A stretch of DNA of 64,000 bases from Vreelandella neptunia (GCF_022489065.1 NZ_JAKVTW010000004.1:124001-188000); one strand, 5' to 3'; positions 1 to 8,533 are shown, numbered from the stretch's first letter. A program made the numbers and translations. Notes: generated by a model from the letters alone, not told the origin.

Positions 1-102
1 CCTGCATTTCGACCTCCATCACGTCTAGTTTTGGAATTTCTGGATGAAGTAAAAGTTTATCTGGCTAATCAGCTTGATAATACTTTTTTGGCTAGCCCAT
101 AA
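1..102 (+). CDS. LysR-family transcriptional regulator, C-terminal fragment (cut by window edge)
   Basis: Thirty-three codons are open from the window edge to a TAA at 100-102. The peptide contains FRPPSRLVLEFLDEVK, which resembles the end of LysR-type effector domains, where an R-P-P-x-x-R segment precedes the last helix (L-E-F-L). It points the same way as the transporter and oxidase genes that follow and may regulate them, but that is inference from position. Only the last domain end is visible, so the family call rests on a short stretch. Confidence 0.5.
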   Translation, partial: PAFRPPSRLVLEFLDEVKVYLANQLDNTFLASP

Positions 103-282
103 CATTAGCGAATAAGGTGTCTAACAAAAGGCATTAGTCCTGATGCCTGAAGCAGTGCTAGCTTCATTGAAGGTCGCACTGCCCACGCCTTCTGACCGTT
201 TTCTAGCAATACCAGAAGCGGTGGCGGCCATTGATAACAACAAGCAAAACACCAACATCAATGACGACAGGACACTGCAAAT

Positions 283-1317
283 ATGAAAAGACTGAATAAG
301 CAAACGACCGCAATGGCAGGACTCGTATTTCTTGGCATGAATACCGCTCTTGCTGAACCGCTATACGTAGGTTCCTATGGTGGTTCTACCGAACAAGCTA
401 TGCGTGATGAAATCATTCCAGCGTTCCTTGAGGAGCATGAGGCGGAAATCATCTATGTAGCAGGAAATTCCACCGATACCTTGGCTAAGCTGCAAGCCCA
501 GCGTGGAAACCAAGAGCTTGATGTAGTGCTGATGGATGATGGCCCGATGTACCAAGCTATTAATCTAGGCTTCTGCTCACCGATGCAAAATACCGCTATG
601 TTGGACGATGTCTACGACATCGCTCGCTTCCCTGACGACAAGGCTGTTGGTGTTGGTTTAGTCGCTTCTGGTTTTGCATACAATGCCGAAATGTTTGAGC
701 GCAATGGATGGGAGCCACCTTCATCTTGGAATGATCTGGCCGATGAAAAATTTGCCGACAAGTTGGTCGTTCCTTCCATTAGCAATACGTATGGCGTACA
801 TGCCTTGGTGATGGCGGCACGACTCAACGGTGGGGGGGAAAGCGATATCGATCCTGGCTTCATCTTTATGCAAGAAGAGGCCGCGCCCAATATTCTCTCT
901 TTTGAGCCTTCTGCAGGCAAAATGTCAGAACTTTTCCAAAATGAGGAAATTGCTTTATCAGTTTGGGGTAGCGGACGTTTACGGGCGCTTGCTAATACCG
1001 GTTTCCCTGGCGCCTTTGCATATCCTGAAGAAGGCGCCGTTGCTTTGATGGTTGCTGCCTGCGTAATAGAAGGTAGCGAAGAGCGCGAGTTAGCCGAAGC
1101 ATTTGTTGAACATTTGCTGACCCCTGAGTCTCAAGAACTGTTGGCTGATACGCAAGGTTGGGGGCCTGCGCAGCGGAATGCAGAACTATCCGATGATTTA
1201 GCCGAAATCCTTCCTTATGGGGAAAAGGTCGACCAGCTAGTGACAGTGGATTGGGATGTTATTAATCCCAATCGTCTTGAGTGGACTAATCGATGGAACC
1301 GTCAGGTTGAGCGCTAA
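283..1317 (+). CDS. ABC transporter extracellular substrate-binding protein (PotD/opine type)
   Basis: Periplasmic binding protein of 344 residues for the importer encoded downstream. Residues 1-24 form a signal peptide (basic MKRLNK start, hydrophobic core, cleavage after ALA before EPLY). The mature start (VGSYGGSTEQAM) and the later segments FNDLADEKFADKLVVPSI-like and DWDVINPNR fit family-1 solute-binding proteins of the spermidine/putrescine/opine group. It is the first gene of the import cassette and is separated from the ATPase gene by a strong hairpin, as is common for highly expressed binding proteins. The ligand cannot be read from sequence; the adjoining amine-oxidising enzymes suggest an amino-acid-like or opine-like compound. 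Confidence 0.85.
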   Translation: MKRLNKQTTAMAGLVFLGMNTALAEPLYVGSYGGSTEQAMRDEIIPAFLEEHEAEIIYVAGNSTDTLAKLQAQRGNQELDVVLMDDGPMYQAINLGFCSPMQNTAMLDDVYDIARFPDDKAVGVGLVASGFAYNAEMFERNGWEPPSSWNDLADEKFADKLVVPSISNTYGVHALVMAARLNGGGESDIDPGFIFMQEEAAPNILSFEPSAGKMSELFQNEEIALSVWGSGRLRALANTGFPGAFAYPEEGAVALMVAACVIEGSEERELAEAFVEHLLTPESQELLADTQGWGPAQRNAELSDDLAEILPYGEKVDQLVTVDWDVINPNRLEWTNRWNRQVER

Positions 1318-1359
1318 TCCAGCGCTTAATCTCTTTCTTTATTGATAACACTTAAGACA

Positions 1360-1397
1360 ACACACCCTTGCCTTCAACATGATAGGTAAGGGTGTGT
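1360..1397 (+). promoter_or_regulatory. intercistronic hairpin between binding-protein and ATPase genes
   Basis: A 13-bp stem (1360-1372 pairing with 1385-1397; ACACACCCTTGCC against GGTAAGGGTGTGT, one G-U pair) closes a 12-nt loop. It ends just before the ribosome site GGAG of the ATPase gene at 1412. No T-run follows, so it is more likely an mRNA-stabilising or attenuating stem that sets high binding-protein and lower ATPase expression than a full terminator. Confidence 0.6.
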
Positions 1398-1411
1398 GGG
1401 AGTCCTAAACC

Positions 1412-2476
1412 ATGAGTTTTCTGCATTTAGAGTCATTGACTAAGCGTTATGGCAATAACGTAGCTGTGCAAGATATGTCGCTTGATATTGCCCAAGGTGA
1501 GTTTGTCTCCCTGCTTGGCCCATCGGGGTGTGGGAAGACAACTACATTGCAAATGATTGCTGGTTTTGTTGAGCCTTCTCGCGGGCGCATCTGGATGAAC
1601 GGCGATGATATTACGTCCTGTAAACCCAATCAGCGGGGAATAGGAATTGTGTTTCAAAGCTACGCCCTTTTTCCCCATATGACCGTCGCAGAAAATGTTC
1701 GATTTGGTCTGGAAATGCGCAAAGTTCCGATCAGTGAAAGTCGCCAACAAGTACGGGAAGCGTTGGAACTGGTTCGTCTTGACCATCTGGAAGATCGGTA
1801 TCCTCGCGAACTATCTGGCGGGCAACGCCAACGTGTAGCCCTGGCTCGTGCCCTCGTAATTCGTCCGCCGTTGTTGCTACTTGATGAGCCTCTTTCAAAC
1901 CTTGATGCACAATTAAGAGAAAACATGCAGATTGAGCTGCGGAATATTCAGCAGCAGGTTGGCACTACAACCCTGATGGTTACACATGATCAATCGGAAG
2001 CACTTTCACTTAGTGATCGTGTTGTGGTTATGAATGAGGGCAAGGTGGTACAAGTTGATGAGCCATTTTCAGCCTATGAAAATCCTAAAAATAACTTTGT
2101 TTCCTCTTTTGTTGGAAAGACCAATTTATTTGCTTGCCAAATAGATCAGCAAGTCGGTAGCCAAGCTCAGGTCAAACTAGGTGATTATCAGCTTGAAATC
2201 TCTGTGCCTAGCGATATGCAAGGTAATCAGGTTCAACTATCAATCCGCCCAGAAAAATTAGAGCTAACACAAGAAGGTACTGGCCAACTAAACGGACGTG
2301 TTCGTACACGGCTATTTCTAGGGAATCACTGGTTATACCAAGTGGATAGTAGTGTCGGCGAGCTATTAATTACTCAACCTAATTTAGGCGTGCAGGGGGC
2401 CGCAGTTGGCGATGATGTAGGAATTAGCTGGCAGGAAGGAGCTGTACGTATTCTGGGGGAGCAAGCGCATGACTGA
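1412..2476 (+). CDS. ABC transporter ATP-binding protein (PotA-like)
   Basis: Cytoplasmic ATPase of 354 residues that powers the importer. It shows Walker A GPSGCGKT at residues 36-43, the Q-loop region VFQSYALFPHMTV, the signature LSGGQRQRVALARAL, Walker B LLLLDEPLSNLD and the switch histidine in MVTHDQSEAL. After residue 235 comes a C-terminal TOBE-type regulatory domain (LSIRPEKLEL). Length and order match PotA/FbpC-type ATPases. Its stop codon overlaps the ATG of the next permease gene (ATGACTGA at 2469-2476), so the two are translationally coupled. Polyamine-type specificity is a family resemblance only. Confidence 0.9.
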   Translation: MSFLHLESLTKRYGNNVAVQDMSLDIAQGEFVSLLGPSGCGKTTTLQMIAGFVEPSRGRIWMNGDDITSCKPNQRGIGIVFQSYALFPHMTVAENVRFGLEMRKVPISESRQQVREALELVRLDHLEDRYPRELSGGQRQRVALARALVIRPPLLLLDEPLSNLDAQLRENMQIELRNIQQQVGTTTLMVTHDQSEALSLSDRVVVMNEGKVVQVDEPFSAYENPKNNFVSSFVGKTNLFACQIDQQVGSQAQVKLGDYQLEISVPSDMQGNQVQLSIRPEKLELTQEGTGQLNGRVRTRLFLGNHWLYQVDSSVGELLITQPNLGVQGAAVGDDVGISWQEGAVRILGEQAHD

Positions 2477-3370
2477 GCTCACCTCTAGCCTATCTCCTTC
2501 TGTGTCGCGTACTCGCTCAATTAATCCAGTGCCGTGGTTACTGAGTGCGCCAGGTGCTATTTTTTTCTTGCCCTATTGGGCATGCCACTAATAATGACGC
2601 TAATACTTAGTTTTAATAGCTTTGATTATTCGGTTGGTATTGTTTCTTCATTTGGCCTTGAAAACTATTATGAAGTTCTTCGAGATAGTTACTTCCACGA
2701 AATATTTCTGCGTACCTATGGTATTAGTATAGCAGTAGTAATTCTCTGTATTCTTATAGGCGTACCAGAAGCTTATATTCTTTCAAGAATGCGTAATCCA
2801 TGGCGTTCGTTATTTCTAGTCGTTACTTTGGCACCATTATTAATCTCAGTAGTAGTGCGAACACTTGGTTGGGTATTGCTGATTGGTGGTAATGGCTTAC
2901 TTGGTAAATTTTTGGAAGGAATTGGTATTGCTGAGTCTAGTGCAGGTAACTTGATGTACACCCACACCGGCGTAATTATTGCGCTGGTACATGTTTTAGT
3001 TCCGTTGATGGTGATCTCGGTTTGGGCCGCTCTTCAGAAGCTTGATCCTGCGGTAGAACATGCTGGTTTGTCGTTAGGTGCTAGCCACGGGACTGTTTTT
3101 CGACGCGTAGTAATTCCTCAAATATTGCCCGGTATCCTTTCCGGCAGCTTGATTGTATTTGCCTTGTCAGCCAGTGCTTTTGCCACTCCGGCCATTATTG
3201 GTGGGCGCCGTCTAAAGGTAGCGGCTACTGCTGCTTACGATGAGTATCTCAACACGATGAATTGGCCTATGGGGGCTGCAATAGCCATTGTGCTGCTGGT
3301 GGCCAATGTTGTCGTAGTGATGAGTTACAACCGCATGATGGAGCGGCGTTTTCGTCGCACCTTGGGCTAG
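2469..3370 (+). CDS. ABC transporter permease (PotB-like) with an apparent frameshift near codon 33
   Basis: Membrane permease of the importer. Translation from the coupled ATG at 2469 gives a normal permease N-terminus (PWLLSAPGAIFFLP) but stops at TAA 2589-2591. The rest of the family sequence (LLGMPLIMTLILSFNSFDY onward) lies in the -1 frame up to 3370. Joining them gives about 300 residues with six expected membrane helices and the EAA-type loop (HAGLSLGASHGTVFRRVVIP), the usual PotB length. The switch occurs at a T7 run holding an in-frame U_UUU_UUC heptamer at 2561-2567, or could be repaired by one added C at 2571-2573. A GTG at 2534 opens the downstream frame but would give an unnatural N-terminus. 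It may be a real mutation, a base-call error or slippage-corrected. Confidence 0.75.
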
Positions 3371-3381
3371 GAGATTCCCGA

Positions 3382-4176
3382 ATGCTACATAACAGTAAAC
3401 TCGCCCTTACGTTTCACTCGTTATTTGTTGTTTTTCTACTTGCACCCTTAGTAGTGGTAATGCTGGTAGCTTTTACACCGAATGGCTATATCTCTTACCC
3501 GACGAATGGATTCTCTCTTCGCTGGTTCGCGGCAATATTTGAGCACCATGCTTTTATCCGTGCTTTCTGGAATAGCCTTTATCTTGGTGTTGCTGCTGCC
3601 AGTATTTCGGCACTGTTGGCGGTGCCGGCAGCACTAGCTATTGTCCGCTATAGTTTCCGTGGTCGTGATGCATTAGTGGGTTTATTTTTATCCCCATTAA
3701 TGATCCCTCATGTTGTGCTCGGGGTAGCATTCCTTAGTTTCTTCTCCCAAATAGGCATTTACGGTAGCTTTTGGGCGCTCATTGCAGCTCATGTGATTAT
3801 CGTTATGCCCTATACCATGCGTTTGGTGATGGCATCTGTATTTGGCATGGATCGTAGTGCGGAAAAGGCTGCTTTATCACTAGGCGCTTCCCAGTGGACG
3901 ATGTTTCGGCGCATCACCATGCCGATGATTCTCCCAGGAGTCGCCGGTGGCTGGATCTTAGCGTTTACTACCAGCTTTGATGAGTTGTCGATGACCATTT
4001 TCGTGGCCTCACCCAGCACAACCACGCTGCCTGTTCAGATGTACAACCATATTGCTCATACCGTCGACCCATTAATTGCCTCTGTTTCTACGGTGTTAAT
4101 CGTCCTGACGGTGCTATTTATGGTGCTGCTCGACCGGCTCTATGGAATTGACAAAGTTCTTATCGGTAAAGGTTAA
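3382..4176 (+). CDS. ABC transporter permease (PotC-like)
   Basis: Second inner-membrane permease of the importer, 264 residues. The start chosen is ATG 3382 because it is preceded by AGGAGA and opens the usual short cytoplasmic N-terminus (MLHNSKLALTFHS) before the first helix; longer in-frame starts lie inside the previous gene and encode non-family sequence. The EAA loop that docks on the ATPase reads AALSLGASQWTMFRRITMPM. It sits 11 bp after the PotB-like gene and 10 bp before the flavoenzyme gene, so transport and oxidation genes appear to form one operon. Confidence 0.88.
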   Translation: MLHNSKLALTFHSLFVVFLLAPLVVVMLVAFTPNGYISYPTNGFSLRWFAAIFEHHAFIRAFWNSLYLGVAAASISALLAVPAALAIVRYSFRGRDALVGLFLSPLMIPHVVLGVAFLSFFSQIGIYGSFWALIAAHVIIVMPYTMRLVMASVFGMDRSAEKAALSLGASQWTMFRRITMPMILPGVAGGWILAFTTSFDELSMTIFVASPSTTTLPVQMYNHIAHTVDPLIASVSTVLIVLTVLFMVLLDRLYGIDKVLIGKG

Positions 4177-4186
4177 GGAGCCAACT

Positions 4187-5305
4187 ATGCAGCAGTGTGA
4201 TTTCGCCGTCATTGGTGGGGGTTTAGTAGGTAGTGCAATTGCTTATGGACTGGCCAGCCAAGGTCACCAAGTTAGCGTGCTAGATGAAGGTGATGTGGCC
4301 TATCGTGCATCGCGAGGTAATTTTGGATTGGTTTGGGTTCAAGGAAAAGGGCAAGAAATACCGCGTTATTCCCAATGGAGTATGTGTTCTGCATCCAAGT
4401 GGTCGGCACTTTCTCAAGAGCTCTTTGAGTTGACTGGGGTCGCAACTCAGCACCACAACCCGGGGGGAGTTCATCTTTGCTATAGCGAAGCGGAATTGGC
4501 GAGTCGCGAAGTAGATCTTGATGCACTGTCTCAAGCAACGGATCGCCAGTTTTCGTTCAAAATGCTGAACCATAGCCAGTTACGTGACCTGATTCCTGAA
4601 ATTGGCGAAAGCGTAACGGGCGCTTCATGGTCAAGCTGGGATGGGCACGCTAATCCTCTTTATCTGCTTCGAGCGCTACATGCTGGCATTCGTTGCCATG
4701 GAGGCCGCTTCCTTGCTGTTGGCAAGGTAAAGAGGATTCGGCGTAATGGGGAGAGTTATGTGATTGAGAGCAATCATCAAACCATTACGGCGGGCCGTGT
4801 CATTTTAGCTGCAGGGCTTGGCAACCGAGAACTAGCTCCGCAGGTAGGGCTAGATGCGCCGTTAAACCCTAATCGGGGTGAAATCCTGGTTACTGAACGA
4901 ATGCGACCACTGCTTAACTTACCAACGACCTATCTACGTCAGACCGGAGAGGGCTCAATTCTAATGGGCGACTCTCATGAAGACGTCGGTTTCAATGATG
5001 GTACTGAAACCCCCGTGCTTGCTCAAATTGCTAAGCGCGCCGTAAGAGCGCTACCGGCACTTGCAAATACTCGAGTGGTTCGCAGTTGGGGGGCCTTGAG
5101 AGTTATGACACCTGATGGCTACCCGCTTTATCAAGCATCTGAAAGTCATCCTGGGGCTTTTATCGCTTGTTGCCATAGCGGTGTGACCTTAGCCGCAGCT
5201 CATGCAAAGTGTTTGGCGCCCTGGTTTGCGGGCGCTGAAGCACCTTCTGAAATTACCCCTTTTACTGCGGAGAGATTCCATGTTCAAACGTCTATCCCCG
5301 CCTGA
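4187..5305 (+). CDS. FAD-dependent oxidoreductase, DAO family (HcnC/opine-oxidase beta-like subunit 1)
   Basis: Flavoprotein of 372 residues. The N-terminal FAD-binding fold is clear: FAVIGGGLVGSAIAYGLASQG followed by VLDEGD (the ribose-binding acidic residue). The C-terminal FAD contact resembles DAO proteins (SWGALRVMTPDGYPLY). ATG 4187 is chosen for its AAGGAG site and because the FAD motif then starts at residue 7. It overlaps the next gene by 26 bp. In HcnABC, opine oxidase and hydroxyproline dehydrogenase complexes this type of subunit oxidises the C-N bond of an amino acid or imino acid. A second, different member of the same family lies at 6970. The substrate is unknown. Confidence 0.82.
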   Translation: MQQCDFAVIGGGLVGSAIAYGLASQGHQVSVLDEGDVAYRASRGNFGLVWVQGKGQEIPRYSQWSMCSASKWSALSQELFELTGVATQHHNPGGVHLCYSEAELASREVDLDALSQATDRQFSFKMLNHSQLRDLIPEIGESVTGASWSSWDGHANPLYLLRALHAGIRCHGGRFLAVGKVKRIRRNGESYVIESNHQTITAGRVILAAGLGNRELAPQVGLDAPLNPNRGEILVTERMRPLLNLPTTYLRQTGEGSILMGDSHEDVGFNDGTETPVLAQIAKRAVRALPALANTRVVRSWGALRVMTPDGYPLYQASESHPGAFIACCHSGVTLAAAHAKCLAPWFAGAEAPSEITPFTAERFHVQTSIPA

Positions 5306-5585
5306 AGCCACTAACGAAGCGGTAGTAACTTTCCGCTTTGATGAGCAGACCGTGACGGCTCGCCCTGGCGATACTGTCGCTGCGGCATTACTCACTTCGG
5401 GTATTAGTATCTGCCGGAGTACGCCGGTCAGTAATGCCCCTCGTGCCCCTTACTGCATGATGGGTGTGTGCTTTGAATGTTTGGTGGAAGTTGATGGCAA
5501 TCCCAATGTTCAGGCTTGCCAAGTGGAGGTTCGCGATGGGATGCATGTCCATACACAGCAGGGTGCCAGGAGATTAATTTCATGA
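5280..5585 (+). CDS. small [2Fe-2S] ferredoxin-like subunit (HcnA/gamma type)
   Basis: A 101-residue protein with the Fer2_4 pattern of HcnA-type subunits: a first cysteine in CRSTP, then YCMMGVCFECLVEVDG and a final cysteine in VQACQVEV. These cysteines should hold one [2Fe-2S] cluster that passes electrons between the flavin subunits. The start ATG 5280 lies inside the end of the previous gene and the stop overlaps the next start (ATGA, 5582-5585), which indicates tight coupling of the subunits. In HcnA-type fusions this domain is part of the same complex as the two flavoproteins that flank it here. Confidence 0.85.
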   Translation: MFKRLSPPEATNEAVVTFRFDEQTVTARPGDTVAAALLTSGISICRSTPVSNAPRAPYCMMGVCFECLVEVDGNPNVQACQVEVRDGMHVHTQQGARRLIS

Positions 5586-6970
5586 TTACGCATGACCTAG
5601 TCATTCTCGGTACAGGCCCAGCAGGTATGGCCGCAGCAACTATGGCCCTCGAGCATGGCATTACGCCGGTGGTAATAGATGAGCAGCCTGCCGCGGGCGG
5701 TCAAATTTATCGTGCATTGGAACGTACCCCTGTGCGTGATCGGCAGATTCTTGGCGAGGATTACTGGTCTGGCGAGTCTCTAATCAAGGGGCTTAAAGAC
5801 CCTCAAATTGACTATCGTCCTGCAACCACCGTGTGGCAATTGACCCGACAGCGCGAAATTGGGCTATTGCATGATGACAAGGCAGAAATGATTTGTGCGC
5901 GACATATTATCCTTGCCACAGGAGCTATGGAGCGGCCTATGCCAATACCTGGTTGGACGTTGCCAGGGGTCATGACAGCAGGAAGTGGTCAAATATTGCT
6001 CAAGAGTGCCGGGGCCGTGCCCCAGGCACCAGTCGTACTAGCCGGCTGTGGCCCCTTATTATTGCTGCTGGCGACTCAGTATCTTCGCGCAGGTGTCGAG
6101 ATAGCGGCCATTCTTGATACTACGCCACGGGATCGCTATCGCGCCGCTCTCAAGCACGTTCCTGGGGCGTTACGTAATGCCAGTACCCTATTAAAGGGGG
6201 TGGGACTATTACGTGAACTACGTCGTGCAGGTGTTCGCCACATTAAAGGCGTAAGCGCTCTGCGCGCCGAAGGTAGTGGTCAGTTAGAGCGCGTCTTATG
6301 GAAGCAACAGGGCGATGATAATTGGCAGACTCTTGAAACGCCTACCTTGCTGCTTCATCAAGGCGTTATCCCCAATACCCAAATTACTCGGGCGGTGGAT
6401 TGCCACCATGAGTGGGATGAGCAGCAATTAGCTTGGAAACCACGTCTGGATGAGTGGCTGGGCACCGATATCCCAGGTATTGCCGTAGCGGGTGATGGCG
6501 GCGGTATCGTAGGAGCCAAGGCCGCGGGCATGCAAGGTCAATTAGCGGGGCTGGGGGCTGCCCTGGCGCTAGGTAAATTAACCTTGGAGAACAGTACTCA
6601 ACGCGCTCAACCAATTCGTAAAGCACTAGCGCGTGACACCGCGATTAGGCCTTTTCTCGATGTGTTGTATAGACCTGCAAAACAATGGCGTTTACCCGAT
6701 GACGATACGCTAGCCTGCCGATGCGAAGAGGTAACCGGCGGAGAAGTCCGGCGTATGGCCGAAATGGGCTGCCGAGGGCCCAACCAAACTAAGTCGTTCA
6801 CTCGTTGTGGCATGGGGCCGTGTCAAGGCCGTATGTGCGGTATTACCGTGAGCGAACTGCTGGCAGACGCCAATCAGCAAAGTGTTGAAGAGACCGGCTA
6901 TTACAGGCTGCGACCACCTTTCAAACCGATCACCCTCGGACAGCTTGCAAAGGCGGCGGAGGAAGGCTGA
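5582..6970 (+). CDS. NAD(P)/FAD-dependent oxidoreductase with C-terminal [2Fe-2S] domain (HcnB/opine-oxidase alpha type)
   Basis: Flavoprotein of 462 residues. The N-terminus has LVILGTGPAGMAAATMALE and DEQPAAGGQIYR (FAD fold); a second dinucleotide fold follows around PVVLAGCGPLLLLLATQY; then the FAD-closing segment IPGIAVAGDGGGIVGAKAA. The C-terminus has four cysteines in the BFD-like arrangement CRCEEV...CGMGPCQGRMC, which should bind [2Fe-2S]. This architecture is that of HcnB, OoxA/NoxA and LhpF-type alpha subunits, which take electrons from the DAO-type subunit. ATG 5582 is chosen because it gives ATGA overlap and puts the FAD motif at residue 8. Confidence 0.87.
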   Translation: MITHDLVILGTGPAGMAAATMALEHGITPVVIDEQPAAGGQIYRALERTPVRDRQILGEDYWSGESLIKGLKDPQIDYRPATTVWQLTRQREIGLLHDDKAEMICARHIILATGAMERPMPIPGWTLPGVMTAGSGQILLKSAGAVPQAPVVLAGCGPLLLLLATQYLRAGVEIAAILDTTPRDRYRAALKHVPGALRNASTLLKGVGLLRELRRAGVRHIKGVSALRAEGSGQLERVLWKQQGDDNWQTLETPTLLLHQGVIPNTQITRAVDCHHEWDEQQLAWKPRLDEWLGTDIPGIAVAGDGGGIVGAKAAGMQGQLAGLGAALALGKLTLENSTQRAQPIRKALARDTAIRPFLDVLYRPAKQWRLPDDDTLACRCEEVTGGEVRRMAEMGCRGPNQTKSFTRCGMGPCQGRMCGITVSELLADANQQSVEETGYYRLRPPFKPITLGQLAKAAEEG

Positions 6971-8088
6971 TGTCTCGTCGTGTAGTGGTTGTGGGTGCGG
7001 GATTTCATGGTTGTAGTGCTGCATTGCGATTAAGCAATCAAGGGTATGAGGTCACTGTCATTGATAAGGCCTATGCCGGTCGCCATGCCTCGGGCGTCAA
7101 TGCCGGTGGTGTACGTCGGCTCGGCCGGCACCCGGCTGAGATACCGTTAGCGATAGCTGCTTGGGAACGCTGGCAGAACATGACGAGTATTGTCGGTGAC
7201 GATTGTGGGTTTCGTCCTGTTGGGCAAATCAAGGTGGCTGAAAGCGATAATGATATGGCCATCCTCACCGAACGTGAGCGCCAAGTGCATAACCTGGGGT
7301 TCCACCATGAAAAGCTTATCAACCGTGATGAGCTACGCAAGCGGCTACCAGCGTTGGCTGGCCATTGTCCAGGTGGGCTTGCGTGTGATGGCGATGGCTT
7401 TGCCAACCCTTATCGCACTGTTACTGCCTGGCGTCGCGAAGCTGAACGCCAGGGCGCCTGCTTCCGTGAAGGTATCGAGATAACGGGGATAGAGCCTAAG
7501 GGAAATGGCTGGCGTCTGAGTGGAGGCGAAGAGCATTTTGATGCCGATTTGCTTGTCAATTGTGCTGGCGCTTGGGCAGGAGAGCTTTGTAAATGGCTTG
7601 GAGAACCTGTTCCCCTCACTGCTGAGGCTCCCATGTTAATGATCACTGAGCGACTATCGCCATTTTTAGGGACAGTAGTGGGCGCGACGTCACGGCCATT
7701 ATCTTTTAAGCAGTTTGAGAACGGTACTGTTTTGATTGGAGGAGGGGTGCGAGGTGTCGTGGATACTGTTCGCCATGTGGCCGAAACCCGCTTAGATGGG
7801 TTGTCGGAGAATGCCGATACCGTCGTCAGCCTGTTTCCGTTCATGAAAGAGGCACGCATCATGCGAACCTGGGCAGGCGTCGAAGCAGTTATGCAGGATC
7901 ACATTCCTGTAATAGGACTCAGCAGTCAACACGACAATGTTATTCACGCTTTTGGGTTCTCAGCTCACGGCTATCAGTTAGGCCCCATTACTGGAGAAAT
8001 AGTCGCCGACCTTGCCATGGAGCGAGAGCCCAAGCTCCCCATCACTCCTTTTTCTATTCAAAGGTTTCAAACACCTTGTCCTGAATAG
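6970..8088 (+). CDS. FAD-dependent oxidoreductase, DAO family (HcnC/opine-oxidase beta-like subunit 2)
   Basis: A second DAO-family flavoprotein of 372 residues, starting in the stop of the alpha subunit (TGATG). The FAD motif is VVVVGAGFHGCSAALRLSNQG with VIDKAYAG after it; RHASGVNAGGVRR is the conserved glycine/serine segment of this family; the C-terminus carries MRTWAGVEAVMQDHIPVIG and GFSAHGYQLGPITG. It is not a duplicate of the 4187 gene: the two share the fold but differ through most of their length. Having two beta-like subunits beside one alpha and one gamma subunit is unusual and may allow two substrates, or two consecutive oxidations. Confidence 0.82.
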   Translation: MSRRVVVVGAGFHGCSAALRLSNQGYEVTVIDKAYAGRHASGVNAGGVRRLGRHPAEIPLAIAAWERWQNMTSIVGDDCGFRPVGQIKVAESDNDMAILTERERQVHNLGFHHEKLINRDELRKRLPALAGHCPGGLACDGDGFANPYRTVTAWRREAERQGACFREGIEITGIEPKGNGWRLSGGEEHFDADLLVNCAGAWAGELCKWLGEPVPLTAEAPMLMITERLSPFLGTVVGATSRPLSFKQFENGTVLIGGGVRGVVDTVRHVAETRLDGLSENADTVVSLFPFMKEARIMRTWAGVEAVMQDHIPVIGLSSQHDNVIHAFGFSAHGYQLGPITGEIVADLAMEREPKLPITPFSIQRFQTPCPE

Positions 8089-8130
8089 GACGAGTTAACG
8101 TACGCCAATTAAGGCAAACTGGAGATTATT

Positions 8131-8475
8131 ATGATTAAACGACATATCCAAACACCTATTATGCACCGCGCTGTAGAAGCGAATGGCTTTGTTTTCTTTG
8201 GTGGAATAATTGCTGATGATCTTACGCTTGATATGGCAGGTCAAACCAAACAAGTGCTTGATAAGTTAGAGCAGTATTTAGCAGAGGCAGGCACAGACAA
8301 TAAGCGAATTGTTACCGCAACTGCTTATGTTTCTGATTTAAAACTTAAGAAAGGGATGAACGAGGTGTGGACTAAATGGTTTGATGCTGACCATCTTCCA
8401 GCCCGAGCTACGTTAGGTGTTGCCGACCTTGGTGAGAATGTTCTTTTGGAATTAGTAGTGACTGCTGTTAAGTAA
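8131..8475 (+). CDS. RidA/YjgF-family enamine/imine deaminase
   Basis: A 114-residue RidA-family protein (Rid subfamily not assigned). Family marks are the C-terminal RATLGVADLGENVLLELVVTA, with the conserved arginine and glutamate that hold the imine substrate. RidA proteins hydrolyse reactive imines and enamines released by amine-oxidising enzymes. Its position last in an operon with two DAO-type oxidases fits that role exactly: the oxidase makes an imine, RidA releases ammonia and a keto acid. A second, more typical RidA is encoded at 37134-37523 beside spoT. Confidence 0.85.
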   Translation: MIKRHIQTPIMHRAVEANGFVFFGGIIADDLTLDMAGQTKQVLDKLEQYLAEAGTDNKRIVTATAYVSDLKLKKGMNEVWTKWFDADHLPARATLGVADLGENVLLELVVTAVK

Positions 8476-8485
8476 AGGCATATAG

Positions 8486-8517
8486 CTATTGCTGGCGAAA
8501 GAGTTCGCCAGCAATAG
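8486..8517. terminator. bidirectional hairpin between convergent ridA-like gene and rph
   Basis: A perfect 14-bp inverted repeat (8486-8499 with 8504-8517, CTATTGCTGGCGAA against its complement) with the 4-nt loop AGAG lies between the convergent genes. It is followed by TGTTTGC on the plus strand, only weakly T-rich, so termination in both directions is likely but not certain. Confidence 0.65.
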
Positions 8518-8533
8518 TGTTTGCTAAACTATC

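Noticed and set aside
129-148. Hairpin AGGCAT/ATGCCT before the first binding-protein gene as a terminator of the LysR gene
   Set aside because: Only six base pairs and no T-run; too weak to list as a feature.
2534-3370. GTG 2534 as the true start of the PotB-like permease
   Set aside because: It would begin with VTECARCYFF, unlike any permease; the coupled ATG at 2469 gives a normal family N-terminus in the other frame, so a frameshift is the better reading.
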